A DNA stretch of 64,000 nt from Leifsonia virtsii (GTDB lineage: Bacteria > Actinomycetota > Actinomycetes > Actinomycetales > Microbacteriaceae). The notes below the pieces were generated by a model that made no database searches, had not been told where the DNA came from, and saw only the letters and a program-made list of their open reading frames with translations. This document shows, piece after piece, positions 14,711 through 23,593 of this stretch. Every line of letters starts with the position of its first letter. Position 1 is the first letter of the stretch. The translations under genes and the position numbers were made by a program. The stretch is from the NCBI RefSeq assembly GCF_030433675.1, contig NZ_JAROCB010000004.1, positions 124,001 to 188,000 on the forward strand, given 5' to 3'.

Positions 14711-17200
14711 ATGAAGAAGCGCCGTGCCGGAGTCGTCTCCGTCATCCTGGTCAATTTCCGCGGAGCGGACGACACCATCGAGAGCGTCCGCGGCCTGCGC
14801 GAGCTCGACTGGCCCAGCGACGCGCTCGAGATCGTCGTCGTCGAGAACGGTTCCGGCGATGACAGCCTCGACAGACTTCGGTCTCTGGACGACATCGTGC
14901 TCATCGACTCCGGCGCCAATCTCGGCTTCACCGGAGGCTGCAATCTGGGGGTCGAGAAGTCGTCCGGCGAGTTCATCGCCTTCCTGAACAACGATGCGCG
15001 CCCCGACCCCCAGTGGATCCGCGCGGCCGTCGACACTTTCGCGACCGGACGCGACATCGGCGCAGTCGCCAGCAAGGTCCTCGATTGGGAGGGCGAGGAG
15101 GTGGACTTCGTCGACGGAGCGATCACCTGGTACGGCATGGGGTACAAGCCGCATGCCGGCGAGCGCGATCGCGGTTCCTGGGACCAGGAGAAGGACGTGC
15201 TCTTCGGCACCGGTGCTGCAATGTTCATCCGCGCCGAGGTGTTCGAAGAACTCGGTGGCTTCGACGACGACTACTTCATGTTCTATGACGACGTGGATCT
15301 GGGGTGGCGTCTCAATCTGCTCGGCTACCGTTTCCGCTTCCAGCCGGCGTCTCTGGCATTTCACAAGCATCACGCGTCCATGAACAAATTCGGCGCTTTC
15401 CGCGAGGAGTACCTGCTCGAACGGAACGCCCTCTACACGCTTTACAAGAACCTGGGCGACGAGCTCCTCGACGACACCTTCTCCGCCGCTCTGCTGCTCG
15501 CGGTCCGGCGTGCGGTCGCCCGAGGTCGGCTGGACTCCTCGGTGCTGGACCTTCGCAACCCCGGGGACGATGCCGACTCCGCCATGCCGGTGGCGAAATC
15601 CACCATGGCGGGGGTGTTCGCCATCGACCGTTTCGTCGAGCTGCTGCCGGAGATGACAGACAAGCGGCGAGAGATCCAGGCAGGCAGGGTGCGGAGCGAC
15701 CGCGCGCTCATGAAGCTCTTCGGCAACCTGGACGAACCGGCCTACCCGATGCCGTCCTACCAGGAGGGGTACGACAAGATCGTCGGAAGCCTGGATGTGC
15801 TGGCGGGAACCGACCGTCGTCGGGTGCTCGTGATCACCGGCGACCCGGTGGGGCCGCGGATGGCCGGTCCCGCGATTCGCGCCTGGCACATCGCGGAGGA
15901 GCTCGCCGCCGAACATGAAGTACGCCTGGTCAGCCTCACCTCGGTGGCTGAGATGGACGCGCCCTTCGAGCTGGCGACCGCGAGTCATCATCGTCCCGGC
16001 ACGATGACACCCCATGAGCGCTGGGCCGACGTCATCGTCTTCCAGGGCAATGCGCTCGCGCTCTTCCCCGCCCTGGCACAGTCCACCAAGATCCTTGTGG
16101 CCGACGTCTATGACCCGATGCATCTCGAGCAGCTGGAGCAAGGGCGCGGGCTGACTCTCCGGCAGTGGGACAGTCAGATCGGCGACGCGACGGGGACTCT
16201 GAACCAGCAGCTGGAACGCGGCGATTTCTTCCTCTGCGCGAGCGAGCGTCAGCGCCACTTCTGGCTCGGGCAGTTGGCCGCCCTCGGCCGTATCAACGCC
16301 TATACGTACTCCCGAGACACGGAACTCGACTCCCTGATCGCCATCGCTCCGTTCGGGATCCCGTCGGAGGATCCGGAGCAGGGGCGCCACGCCATTCGCG
16401 GGCAGGTTCCCGGCATCGGAGAGCGCGACAAGGTCATCGTGTGGGGCGGTGGCATCTACAACTGGTTCGACCCGCAGACGCTGATCCGCGCTGTGGGCAG
16501 ACTCGCCGAGAGGCACGATGACGTCCGCCTGTTCTTCATGGGGGTCAAGCACCCGAACCCGGACGTTCCCGAGATGGAGGCGGTCTCCAAGGCCCGGGGG
16601 CTGGCGAAGGAGCTCGGGCTCGCCGGGCGGAACGTCTTCTTCAACGAGAGCTGGGTTCCGTACGAGCAACGGCAGGACTACCTGCTCGATGCCGACCTCG
16701 GCGTGTCGACGCATTTCCAGCACATCGAGACGACCTTCTCGTTCCGCACCCGGATCCTCGACTATCTTTGGGCGGGCCTGCCGATCGTGACGACGGAGGG
16801 TGACTCCTTCGGCGACCTGGTGGCCTCCGCGAACCTCGGAGCGGCCGTCCCCGAGCAGGACGTCGAAGCGCTCGAGGACGCCCTGGAGCTCATGCTCTAC
16901 GACGACGACGCGCTCGCCGCGGCCCGGGCCGGAGTCGCACGAGTGCGTGAGCAGTTCCGGTGGAGCAGGACGCTTGCGCCTCTGATCGAGTTCTGCCGCG
17001 CCCCCGTCCCCGCCGCCGACCGGACGCCGGGGACGGTGTCCCGGCCCTCGCTCGGCCGCGTGAAGATCCAGACCCGCACCGGGCTCCGTCGAGACCTGGA
17101 TCGTGCCGCCTACTACTTGCGCGAGGGCGGTCCGCGCGCGGTGCTCGAGCGCTACCAGGCGCGTCGCGACCGTGCGAAGAGAGATCGCAGCGGGATATGA
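14711..17200 (+). CDS. Two-domain glycosyltransferase (GT2 plus GT4)
   Basis: 829 residues. Residues about 8-290 are a family 2 domain (VSVILVNFRGADDT, IVVVENGSGDDS, AFLNNDARPDPQW, FGTGAAMFIRAEVFEELGG, MFYDDVDLGWRL). Residues about 370-770 are a GT-B domain beginning RVLVITGDPVGPRMAGPAIRAW and containing VIVWGGGIYNWFDPQTLIRAV and FSFRTRILDYLWAGLPIV. That half is a close paralogue of the separate protein at 11359-12774. A GAGG run just precedes ATG 14711, and TAGACT at 14654-14659 is a possible -10. The protein probably catalyses two consecutive transfers; specificity unknown. Confidence 0.85.
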   Translation: MKKRRAGVVSVILVNFRGADDTIESVRGLRELDWPSDALEIVVVENGSGDDSLDRLRSLDDIVLIDSGANLGFTGGCNLGVEKSSGEFIAFLNNDARPDPQWIRAAVDTFATGRDIGAVASKVLDWEGEEVDFVDGAITWYGMGYKPHAGERDRGSWDQEKDVLFGTGAAMFIRAEVFEELGGFDDDYFMFYDDVDLGWRLNLLGYRFRFQPASLAFHKHHASMNKFGAFREEYLLERNALYTLYKNLGDELLDDTFSAALLLAVRRAVARGRLDSSVLDLRNPGDDADSAMPVAKSTMAGVFAIDRFVELLPEMTDKRREIQAGRVRSDRALMKLFGNLDEPAYPMPSYQEGYDKIVGSLDVLAGTDRRRVLVITGDPVGPRMAGPAIRAWHIAEELAAEHEVRLVSLTSVAEMDAPFELATASHHRPGTMTPHERWADVIVFQGNALALFPALAQSTKILVADVYDPMHLEQLEQGRGLTLRQWDSQIGDATGTLNQQLERGDFFLCASERQRHFWLGQLAALGRINAYTYSRDTELDSLIAIAPFGIPSEDPEQGRHAIRGQVPGIGERDKVIVWGGGIYNWFDPQTLIRAVGRLAERHDDVRLFFMGVKHPNPDVPEMEAVSKARGLAKELGLAGRNVFFNESWVPYEQRQDYLLDADLGVSTHFQHIETTFSFRTRILDYLWAGLPIVTTEGDSFGDLVASANLGAAVPEQDVEALEDALELMLYDDDALAAARAGVARVREQFRWSRTLAPLIEFCRAPVPAADRTPGTVSRPSLGRVKIQTRTGLRRDLDRAAYYLREGGPRAVLERYQARRDRAKRDRSGI

Positions 17201-17290
17201 TCCGCGACACGTCGGTGACATCTGTGGCTTCTTTGCCCTAGCCGTCTAGGCTGGGGGAGCCATTCATGTCCACGGGCGAGGAGAGCCGGG

Positions 17291-19729
17291 ATGACTCCGA
17301 GGAAGCTGCTCACGGGCGTGCTCGCTTTCGCCCTGCTCGTGAGCGCCGCCCTGGTGGGTACGCTCACGGCGCCGGAGCGCGCCGCGGCGCTCGACGGGTC
17401 GCAATTCAATCCCGCTGAGATCATCTCGGACGCCAACTTCTACGACCGCGCGGCGATGAGTCAGGCGGACATCCAATCCTTCCTCTCGTCGAAGGTCTCG
17501 TGCAGTAACAGCCGATGCCTTGCGACCGGACAGTTCCCGACCTCCAGCAAGCCCGCCGACGTGATCTGCTCGCCCTACTCCGGCGGAGGATCGGAGGGCG
17601 CGGCCGCCATCATCTTCAAGGTCCAGCAGGCCTGCGGGGTCAGCGCCAAAGTCATCCTGGTGACCCTGCAGAAGGAGCAGGGCCTGATCACCGACGGGGC
17701 GCCGGACTCGAACCAGATCTACAAAGCCATGGGTTACGCCTGCCCGGACACATCGGGCTGCGACACCGCCTACTACGGCTTCTTCAATCAGGTCTACAGC
17801 GCCGCTCGCCAACTCGTGCGATACGGGAACCCGCCCGGAACCTCCCAGTACTTCACCTGGTTCCCCGTCGGGGCACCCTCGGCCGTGCGGTACAGCCCCA
17901 TTCCACCGGGGCCGAACGGCTGCGACGCCCCGGTGATCACCATCAAGAACAAGGCGACTGCCGCGCTGTACTACTACACGCCGTACCAGCCCAACCCCGC
18001 GGCGCTCGCCAATCTGTACGGCACCGGCGACACGTGCTCGAGCTATGGCAACCGTAACTTCTGGGTGTACTACAGCCAGTGGTTCGGCGACCCGGTCGGC
18101 GCAGGCAACCCGATCGGCAACGTGGAACTCGTGCAAGGGAGTCCCGGCAAGCTGCATGTCTCCGGATGGGCTCTCGACCCCGACACGGCGTCGCCGATCG
18201 CGGTGCACGTCTACGTCGGAGACGTCGGAACCCCGACGATGGCGGATCGTTCCCGGCCCGACGTCGGGGCCGTCTACCCGGCCCTCGGCGCGAACCACGG
18301 ATTCGACGTCACCGTTCCGGTCACCCGGTCGGGCGCGCAACAGGTCTGCATCTACGCCATCAATGTCGGCGCCGGCGGGAACGTCGCTCTCGACTGCCGG
18401 ACGGTCACGCTCTACGGCGGTTCCCCGTTCGGGTCGCTCGCCCCCGTCACTCTCGGCGGGGACGGCAGGGCGACCGTGACCGGGTGGGCGATCGATCCTG
18501 ACCAGACCGCCCCGATCACCGTCCACGTGTACGTGGACGACGCGGGAGCGGCCTACACGGCCGACGTCTCACGTCCGGATGTCGCGACCGCCTACCCCGG
18601 ATACGGTGACAAGCACGGCTTCAGCGTGACAACGTCGGTGCTCAGTCCTGGACCGCACACGGTCTGCGCCTACGCGATCAACACCGGCGCCGGCTCCAAC
18701 GCTGCCCTCGGCTGCGCCGGCGTCGTACGCCCGGGCGCCATCGTCGACCAGGGCAGAGCGCCGATCGGCGCGCTCGAGTCGGTCAGTACGAGCGGTGCCA
18801 AGGTGTCCGTGACCGGCTGGGCGCTCGATCCGGACACGGCCGCTCCCATTCCGGTCCATGTCTACGTCGACGGCACGGGGACACCGTTCACGGCATCCGG
18901 CGACCGCGCCGACGTGGCGCGTCTGTATCCGGACTACGGTCCTGCTCACGGATACACGGCGACAGTGCCCAGTGCGATCGGCGTGCACCAGGTCTGCGTC
19001 TATGCCATCAACAACGGCGCGGGCGGGAACGCCCTGCTCGGCTGCCGGCAGGTGATCGTGCAGGGGACGGTCGTCGAGCAGTCCCGGGCGCCGTTCGGCA
19101 ATCTCGAAAGCCTCACGGTCGCCGGCGACGGAACGATCACGGCCACCGGATGGGCGATCGATCCCGATACGGTCGCGTCCATTCCCGTTCACGTCTACGT
19201 CGATGCGACGGGGACCGCGTTCACCGCGGATCGGACACGTCAGGACGTCGGCCGGTTCTATCCCGACTACGGTGACTGGCACGGCTTCTCCGCCTCGGTC
19301 AAGGCGGCCGCTGGTACGCATACGGTCTGCGTGTACGGCATCAACAACGGAGCCGGAGGGAACGTCGTACTCGGGTGCCGGCAGGTGACGGTGACGGCGG
19401 TGATCCTCGAGCTGGGGCGCGTTCCCATCGGGAACCTCGACTCGGTGCAGGTCGCCTCCGGCGGCGTGCGCGTGACCGGCTGGGCGATCGATCCCGACAC
19501 GGCGGCTCCGATCACCGTCCACGTCTACGTCGACGCCGTCGGTACCGCGTATACGGCCAACAAGCAGCGCACGGACGTTGGGGCCGTGTATCCTGCCTAC
19601 GGCTCCTCGCACGGGATCGACCAGACGATCGCGGCGGCCCCGGGAAAGCACACCGTGTGCGTCTACGCCATCAACACGGGGCCAGGGGGCAACGCCTCTC
19701 TCGGCTGCCGCACGGTTACCGTCGGCTGA
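17291..19729 (+). CDS. Secreted surface protein with five C-terminal repeats (hemagglutinin-like)
   Basis: 812 residues. A Sec signal peptide (basic MTPRK, hydrophobic core, AALDG cleavage region near residue 36) precedes a Cys-containing globular domain of about 240 residues with FNPAEIISDANFYD, VILVTLQKEQGLI and FFNQVYSAARQLVRYG. Five repeats of about 90 residues follow, each with a GWAxDPDTAxPIxVHVYVD core, RxDVxxxYPxYGxxHGF and VCxYAIN-x-GxGGNxxLGCR. Each repeat has two conserved Cys, so probable disulfides. Such proteins are sometimes annotated hemagglutinin in Microbacteriaceae; the activity is unproven. A TAGGCT box lies at 17247-17252, and GGAGAGCCGGG precedes the ATG. Confidence 0.75.
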   Translation: MTPRKLLTGVLAFALLVSAALVGTLTAPERAAALDGSQFNPAEIISDANFYDRAAMSQADIQSFLSSKVSCSNSRCLATGQFPTSSKPADVICSPYSGGGSEGAAAIIFKVQQACGVSAKVILVTLQKEQGLITDGAPDSNQIYKAMGYACPDTSGCDTAYYGFFNQVYSAARQLVRYGNPPGTSQYFTWFPVGAPSAVRYSPIPPGPNGCDAPVITIKNKATAALYYYTPYQPNPAALANLYGTGDTCSSYGNRNFWVYYSQWFGDPVGAGNPIGNVELVQGSPGKLHVSGWALDPDTASPIAVHVYVGDVGTPTMADRSRPDVGAVYPALGANHGFDVTVPVTRSGAQQVCIYAINVGAGGNVALDCRTVTLYGGSPFGSLAPVTLGGDGRATVTGWAIDPDQTAPITVHVYVDDAGAAYTADVSRPDVATAYPGYGDKHGFSVTTSVLSPGPHTVCAYAINTGAGSNAALGCAGVVRPGAIVDQGRAPIGALESVSTSGAKVSVTGWALDPDTAAPIPVHVYVDGTGTPFTASGDRADVARLYPDYGPAHGYTATVPSAIGVHQVCVYAINNGAGGNALLGCRQVIVQGTVVEQSRAPFGNLESLTVAGDGTITATGWAIDPDTVASIPVHVYVDATGTAFTADRTRQDVGRFYPDYGDWHGFSASVKAAAGTHTVCVYGINNGAGGNVVLGCRQVTVTAVILELGRVPIGNLDSVQVASGGVRVTGWAIDPDTAAPITVHVYVDAVGTAYTANKQRTDVGAVYPAYGSSHGIDQTIAAAPGKHTVCVYAINTGPGGNASLGCRTVTVG
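18112..19726 (+). repeat. Five tandem about 90-codon repeats in the surface protein
   Basis: The units begin near GNVELVQG, FGSLAPVT, IGALESVS, FGNLESLT and IGNLDSVQ. They keep GWA(L/I)DPD, HVYVD, the YPxYG/HG turn and two Cys. The DNA copies are diverged rather than identical, so they are old duplications and not a fresh slippage product. Confidence 0.85.
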
Positions 19730-19753
19730 GCCCGACCGCACAGAAAGCCCTCC

Positions 19754-21307
19754 ATGTCTCGTTTCCTGTCCGCTGTTGGTGGCCGCCAATGGCTCACTGG
19801 TCTCCTCGTATTCCTCGGGCTTGCCGCCGCTTCCGCGGCCTGGGCGGTTTCGACGCCACTCGGCGCGAGCCCGGACGAGCCGTCGCACATCATCAAGGCG
19901 GCATCCGTGGTCCGTGGCCAGTTCCTCGGTGATCCCACCGATCAGCCCGCCACTACGCGGGTCACGGTGCCCGGGGACCTGGCAAGCGCCCGCAACTGGC
20001 CGTGCTACGCGTTCCAGCCGAACAGCCCGGCGACCTGCCAGGCGCCCTTCACGACGGGGCCGGACCGCAAGGCCGAGACCTCTGCCGGACTCTACAACCC
20101 GACGTACTACCTTGCCGTCGGCTGGCCGAGCCTGCTCACCGACAATGCCAAGGCGACCGTGTTCGGCATGCGTGTCGTCAGCGGTGTCCTGTGCTCCGCC
20201 TTCCTCGCCATCGGGTTCGTCGCCCTCCGGCGGCTCGGCATCCCGTTCTTCGCCGGGCTCGTCACCTTCGCGGTCACCACGCCGATGGTGCTCTTCTTGA
20301 ATGCCTCTGTGAACCCCAACGGCCTCGAGGTGGCATCGGGCGTCGCTCTGTTGTGCCTCTTCCTCGCGCTCGTTCGCGGCGAAGGGGTTCGAGGGCGCGG
20401 GTGGATGCTGTCCCTGCTGTTCGTGAGCGCTGCGGTCCTTGCCAACATGCGCGGGCTCTCTCCGCTCTGGGTCGCGGTGATCGGCCTCATCGCTCTGGTG
20501 GGCGCGCGGAAGGGTCGGCTGGGGGAGCTGTTCCGCGCCCGCGCCACCTGGGTCACACTGGTCGGGATCGTGCTCGCATGCGGATTCGCGCTGGCATGGA
20601 TTCTGCGTACCAACACGCTCAATGCGATGGGCACGTATCCCGGAGCGGGCACCACGCCTCCCGCCTACGCGTTCGTGACCATGCTGCTCAACCGCACCAT
20701 CGACCCCGGTTTCGTGGGGGTTTTCGGCTGGCTCGACACTTTCCCGCCGGGCTACGTCGTCGCGGTCTGGGGGGCTCTGGCCGGAGGGCTGGTGCTTGTG
20801 GCTCTCATCCTGGCGCGCGGCCGGCTGCTGGGAGCCTTCATCGTGGCTCTCGCCAGTCTCGCGCTCGTTCCCGCCGTTACCCAGGCCGGTTCGGTGATGC
20901 ACTCCGGATACATCTGGCAGGGGCGTTACGCCCTTGTCGCCTATGCCTGCGTCGTGATCGTCGGCGGGCTGGTGATGGCGGAGCGCGCGGAGGGCCTCGT
21001 TTCGTCCGCCGGCATCTCGCGCAGAGGCGTGTGGACCATCACCGTCGTCGTCGCGAGCGCCCAGCTGCTCGCCCTCGCGTTCTCGATCAAGCGGTACTCG
21101 CGCGGGGCGGATGTCGAATGGCTGACCTTCGTGCGTCACCCCGGCTGGCTGCCGCCCGGCGGCGCCGTGATCTGGCTCCTTGCGCTGCTCATCGGCATCG
21201 CCTTCGTGGCGATGGCGTGGCGTTCGGCGACCGTGACGGACCGCGCGGCGGCCGTGGAACACGGCCATGAGCCGGTGACCGCCCGCGAGCCGGAACCGGT
21301 GGGGTGA
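19754..21307 (+). CDS. DUF2142 family multi-spanning membrane protein
   Basis: 517 residues with roughly ten to twelve hydrophobic helices. After the first helix it reads STPLGASPDEPSHIIKAASVVRGQF, the family's first outer loop with the DEPxH motif, reminiscent of the acidic catalytic loop of GT-C glycosyltransferases. The later outer loop ending AVTQAGSVMHSGYIWQGRYAL is also typical of the family. DUF2142 proteins are generally found in polysaccharide loci and may be GT-C enzymes using polyprenyl-phosphate sugars, but no activity is established here. The next gene overlaps its stop by four bases (GTGA), so it is coupled with a GT2 enzyme. Confidence 0.8.
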   Translation: MSRFLSAVGGRQWLTGLLVFLGLAAASAAWAVSTPLGASPDEPSHIIKAASVVRGQFLGDPTDQPATTRVTVPGDLASARNWPCYAFQPNSPATCQAPFTTGPDRKAETSAGLYNPTYYLAVGWPSLLTDNAKATVFGMRVVSGVLCSAFLAIGFVALRRLGIPFFAGLVTFAVTTPMVLFLNASVNPNGLEVASGVALLCLFLALVRGEGVRGRGWMLSLLFVSAAVLANMRGLSPLWVAVIGLIALVGARKGRLGELFRARATWVTLVGIVLACGFALAWILRTNTLNAMGTYPGAGTTPPAYAFVTMLLNRTIDPGFVGVFGWLDTFPPGYVVAVWGALAGGLVLVALILARGRLLGAFIVALASLALVPAVTQAGSVMHSGYIWQGRYALVAYACVVIVGGLVMAERAEGLVSSAGISRRGVWTITVVVASAQLLALAFSIKRYSRGADVEWLTFVRHPGWLPPGGAVIWLLALLIGIAFVAMAWRSATVTDRAAAVEHGHEPVTAREPEPVG

Positions 21308-22287
21308 CGGAGCTTCCCGTGTCCTTCACGGTCGGAATCGCTCTCTGCACCTTCAACGGGGAGCGTTTCATCGAGCGTCAATTGGAGAGCATTCTCGCGC
21401 AGCGCCCTGCTCCCGATGAGGTGGTCGTGTCCGACGACGGCTCGATCGACAGCACGCTTGAGCGCGTCGAGGCGGTCGCAGCACGGGCACCCGTGCCGCT
21501 GACCGTGCTCAGGGGGTCCAAGCCGCTGGGGGTCACTGCGAACTTCGAACGCGCGGTGCGCGCAACCAGCAGTGATCTGATCGCACTGAGCGATCAGGAC
21601 GACGTCTGGCACGAGGGTCGGCTGGCGCGGCTCGTCCGCGAGTTCGACGATCCTGCCGTGCTGCTCGTGCACACGGATGCCCGACTCGTGGACTCCGAGG
21701 GCGAGTCGCTCGGTCGTAGCCTGTTCGAATCGCTGGAGGTCACCCGAGAAGAGCTCGGTCGAGAGCAGGCCGGAGACGCGTACACCGTCTTTCTGCGACG
21801 CAATCTGGCCACAGGCGCCACGGTGATCCTTCGCAGGTCGCTCCTCGACGACGCACTTCCCTTCCCACCGGGATGGGTGCACGACGAATGGCTCGCCGCG
21901 GTCGCGGCTGCCCGTGGAGGAGTGAGGGTGCTGACGGAGGCGACCATCGACTACCGGCAGCACGGAGCAAATCAGATCGGCGTCGCGGCCCCGACTCTCG
22001 CGCGCAAGGTGAGGAGGGTTCTCGAACCCCGCGGGGAGCGGAACGTGATCCTCGCGAGCCGATTCGCCACGCTCGCCGATCGTCTGGACGGGCTCGACGG
22101 TATCGCGGAGGAGCGTCTCGCCTCGGCGCGAGAGAAGGCCGCCTTCGAAGCCGAGCGCGCGGCGATGCCGGCTTCCCGACTCCCGAGGGCCCGCCACGTC
22201 CTTAGGCTGGCACGCACGGGCGCCTACGAGCGGTTCGCGAGTCGCGGGCGAGCGGACATCCTCCGCGACCTCATCCAGCCTGCCTGA
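21304..22287 (+). CDS. Glycosyltransferase family 2, rhamnosyltransferase-like
   Basis: 327-residue GT-A enzyme. The start FTVGIALCTFNGERFIERQL, VVSDDGSIDST, the metal-site region DLIALSDQDDVWHEGRL (the SDQDDVW motif common in rhamnosyl- and galactosyltransferases of O-antigen loci) and GWVHDEWLAAVAAA are all present. The GTG start at 21304 overlaps the DUF2142 stop as GTGA, so expression is coupled. The soluble C-terminus is Arg-rich. The SDQDDVW motif makes rhamnose or galactose transfer plausible, but this is inference. Confidence 0.85.
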   Translation: MTELPVSFTVGIALCTFNGERFIERQLESILAQRPAPDEVVVSDDGSIDSTLERVEAVAARAPVPLTVLRGSKPLGVTANFERAVRATSSDLIALSDQDDVWHEGRLARLVREFDDPAVLLVHTDARLVDSEGESLGRSLFESLEVTREELGREQAGDAYTVFLRRNLATGATVILRRSLLDDALPFPPGWVHDEWLAAVAAARGGVRVLTEATIDYRQHGANQIGVAAPTLARKVRRVLEPRGERNVILASRFATLADRLDGLDGIAEERLASAREKAAFEAERAAMPASRLPRARHVLRLARTGAYERFASRGRADILRDLIQPA

Positions 22288-22311
22288 GGGTCTGCAGCCT
22301 GCCTGAGGGTC
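22276..22311. repeat. 17-base direct repeat, period 19, at the end of a GT2 gene
   Basis: The sequence CAGCCTGCCTGAGGGTC occurs at 22276-22292 and again at 22295-22311. The first copy holds the last codons and stop of the GT2 gene; the second fills the intergenic gap up to the stop of the convergent gene. It looks like a recent slippage duplication. Confidence 0.8.
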
Positions 22312-22315
22312 AGGC
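22301..22315. terminator. Small hairpin between convergent genes
   Basis: GCCTGA (22301-22306), GGG, TCAGGC (22310-22315) is a perfect 6-bp stem with a 3-base loop. It contains the stop codon of the minus-strand gene. No U-tract is present. Confidence 0.4.
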
Positions 22316-23533
22316 GCGGCTGCTTCTGCGGCGACGCACGGCGACGAGGAGCAGGAGCAGTCCACCGCCGAGGGCGCCCAAGCCGAGCGCGCTGACGGTG
22401 CTGACGTCCGATCCGCTGGCGGCCAGTTCTGCCTGACCGGCGCCGGAGGACGTGCTGCCGGCGGTCGTCGTCGACGCCACCCCCGGGTCGATCGTGAAGA
22501 GGACCGGTCCATCGGACTCCACATCCGGGTCGACCCCCTCACGGAACACCAGCGACCCGGACGGGAACCCTGTCGTAACGGTGGGAAGTGCGTAGGAGAA
22601 CGAGACCGTGCCGTCGGCTGCGACGGTCTGCGGCGCGGTGACGCCGACCTGCCAGATGCGCGCCTGAACGCTCAGGCCAGGCGCGAAGTTGCTGCAGGAG
22701 ATGTCGACAGTGTCGCCTCCCTTGTAGCGAGGAGCCGATGTGGTGCAGTATCCACCGCCCATCCACTGCAGCGAGCCGGCGGTGGCGCCTTCGTCTCCCA
22801 TGGGGCCCGTCCACTGGAAGCCCCAGGAGTTGCCGCGGCGGGTGATGTCGAAGATGCAGGACAGGATCTGGTCGCCCGGCTGGACGACCTTCGGGAGGGT
22901 GCCGAAGCACTCATCGCTCGCGTTCGCCAGAGCTCCCGTGGCGCGCTTGATGGTCACGGGAGTGTTCCCGTCCCAGCTCTGGGTGAGACGGATCTGCGGC
23001 CGGAACAAACCCGGGTACGAGAGGAGCTGCGGGTCGATCGGAACGGTCGACCAGCCCGTCGCGGGCGGCGGCGCGGTGTACGCGAAGTCGTCACTCACGA
23101 CCTGATAGTGCACCCCGAAAACCGGGAACGATGCGACCGTCGTGTCGGCACCGCTCACGGCGAAGGTGCCGGTGACGGTGAAGTCGAGGGTGCCGGAGCC
23201 TTCGGCGACCGTGGCCCTGGTGGAGCAGGCGAGGGAGCCGCCCGGAGCGATGGTCCCCGCGCACGAGTCTCCGGGACCGGCCGGTGCCAGAGCGGTCACC
23301 GTGTACGCCTCCGCGCTGTTGTTCTTGATCGTCAGATTGAAGGTGCTGTCACCGCTGTAGATGTCTGTCTCGTTAGCCGGGTCCAGCGGCACGTCCAGGT
23401 AGCCATGATTGGTGTACAGGTGCGCGACCGCCGAGACCTCGATGGTCGACGCCGCTGACGCCGGAGCGCTCACGATCAGACTCGACCCCAGCCCGGCGAT
23501 CGCGACCGCTACGGCACCGATGAGTTTGCGCAC
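22310..23533 (-). CDS. Secreted protein with C-terminal cell-wall-sorting-like signal
   Basis: 407 residues with an unknown central domain. A Sec signal peptide ends near APASAAS (residues 22-28). The body is rich in Thr, Ser and Gly and looks like beta-sandwich modules (FNLTIKNNSAEAYTVTAL, SLACSTRATV), with pairs of Cys. The C-terminus has ELAASGSD, then a Gly/Leu-rich hydrophobic helix and RRRRSSRA. That layout is like an LPxTG sorting signal with the variant core LAASG, so it is either sortase-anchored or simply membrane-anchored. No sortase gene is in the window. Position among glycan genes suggests an envelope role, nothing more. Confidence 0.7.
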   Translation of the reverse strand: MRKLIGAVAVAIAGLGSSLIVSAPASAASTIEVSAVAHLYTNHGYLDVPLDPANETDIYSGDSTFNLTIKNNSAEAYTVTALAPAGPGDSCAGTIAPGGSLACSTRATVAEGSGTLDFTVTGTFAVSGADTTVASFPVFGVHYQVVSDDFAYTAPPPATGWSTVPIDPQLLSYPGLFRPQIRLTQSWDGNTPVTIKRATGALANASDECFGTLPKVVQPGDQILSCIFDITRRGNSWGFQWTGPMGDEGATAGSLQWMGGGYCTTSAPRYKGGDTVDISCSNFAPGLSVQARIWQVGVTAPQTVAADGTVSFSYALPTVTTGFPSGSLVFREGVDPDVESDGPVLFTIDPGVASTTTAGSTSSGAGQAELAASGSDVSTVSALGLGALGGGLLLLLVAVRRRRSSRA

Positions 23534-23593
23534 ATTTCCCCCTGAAGACCGACACGAACGTGAGAGATCCTACAGGGAAAGCGGGCGCCCGGT

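Noticed and set aside
17291-19729. CRISPR-like periodicity
   Set aside because: The repeats are about 270 bp, diverged and in coding frame; there are no short spacers.
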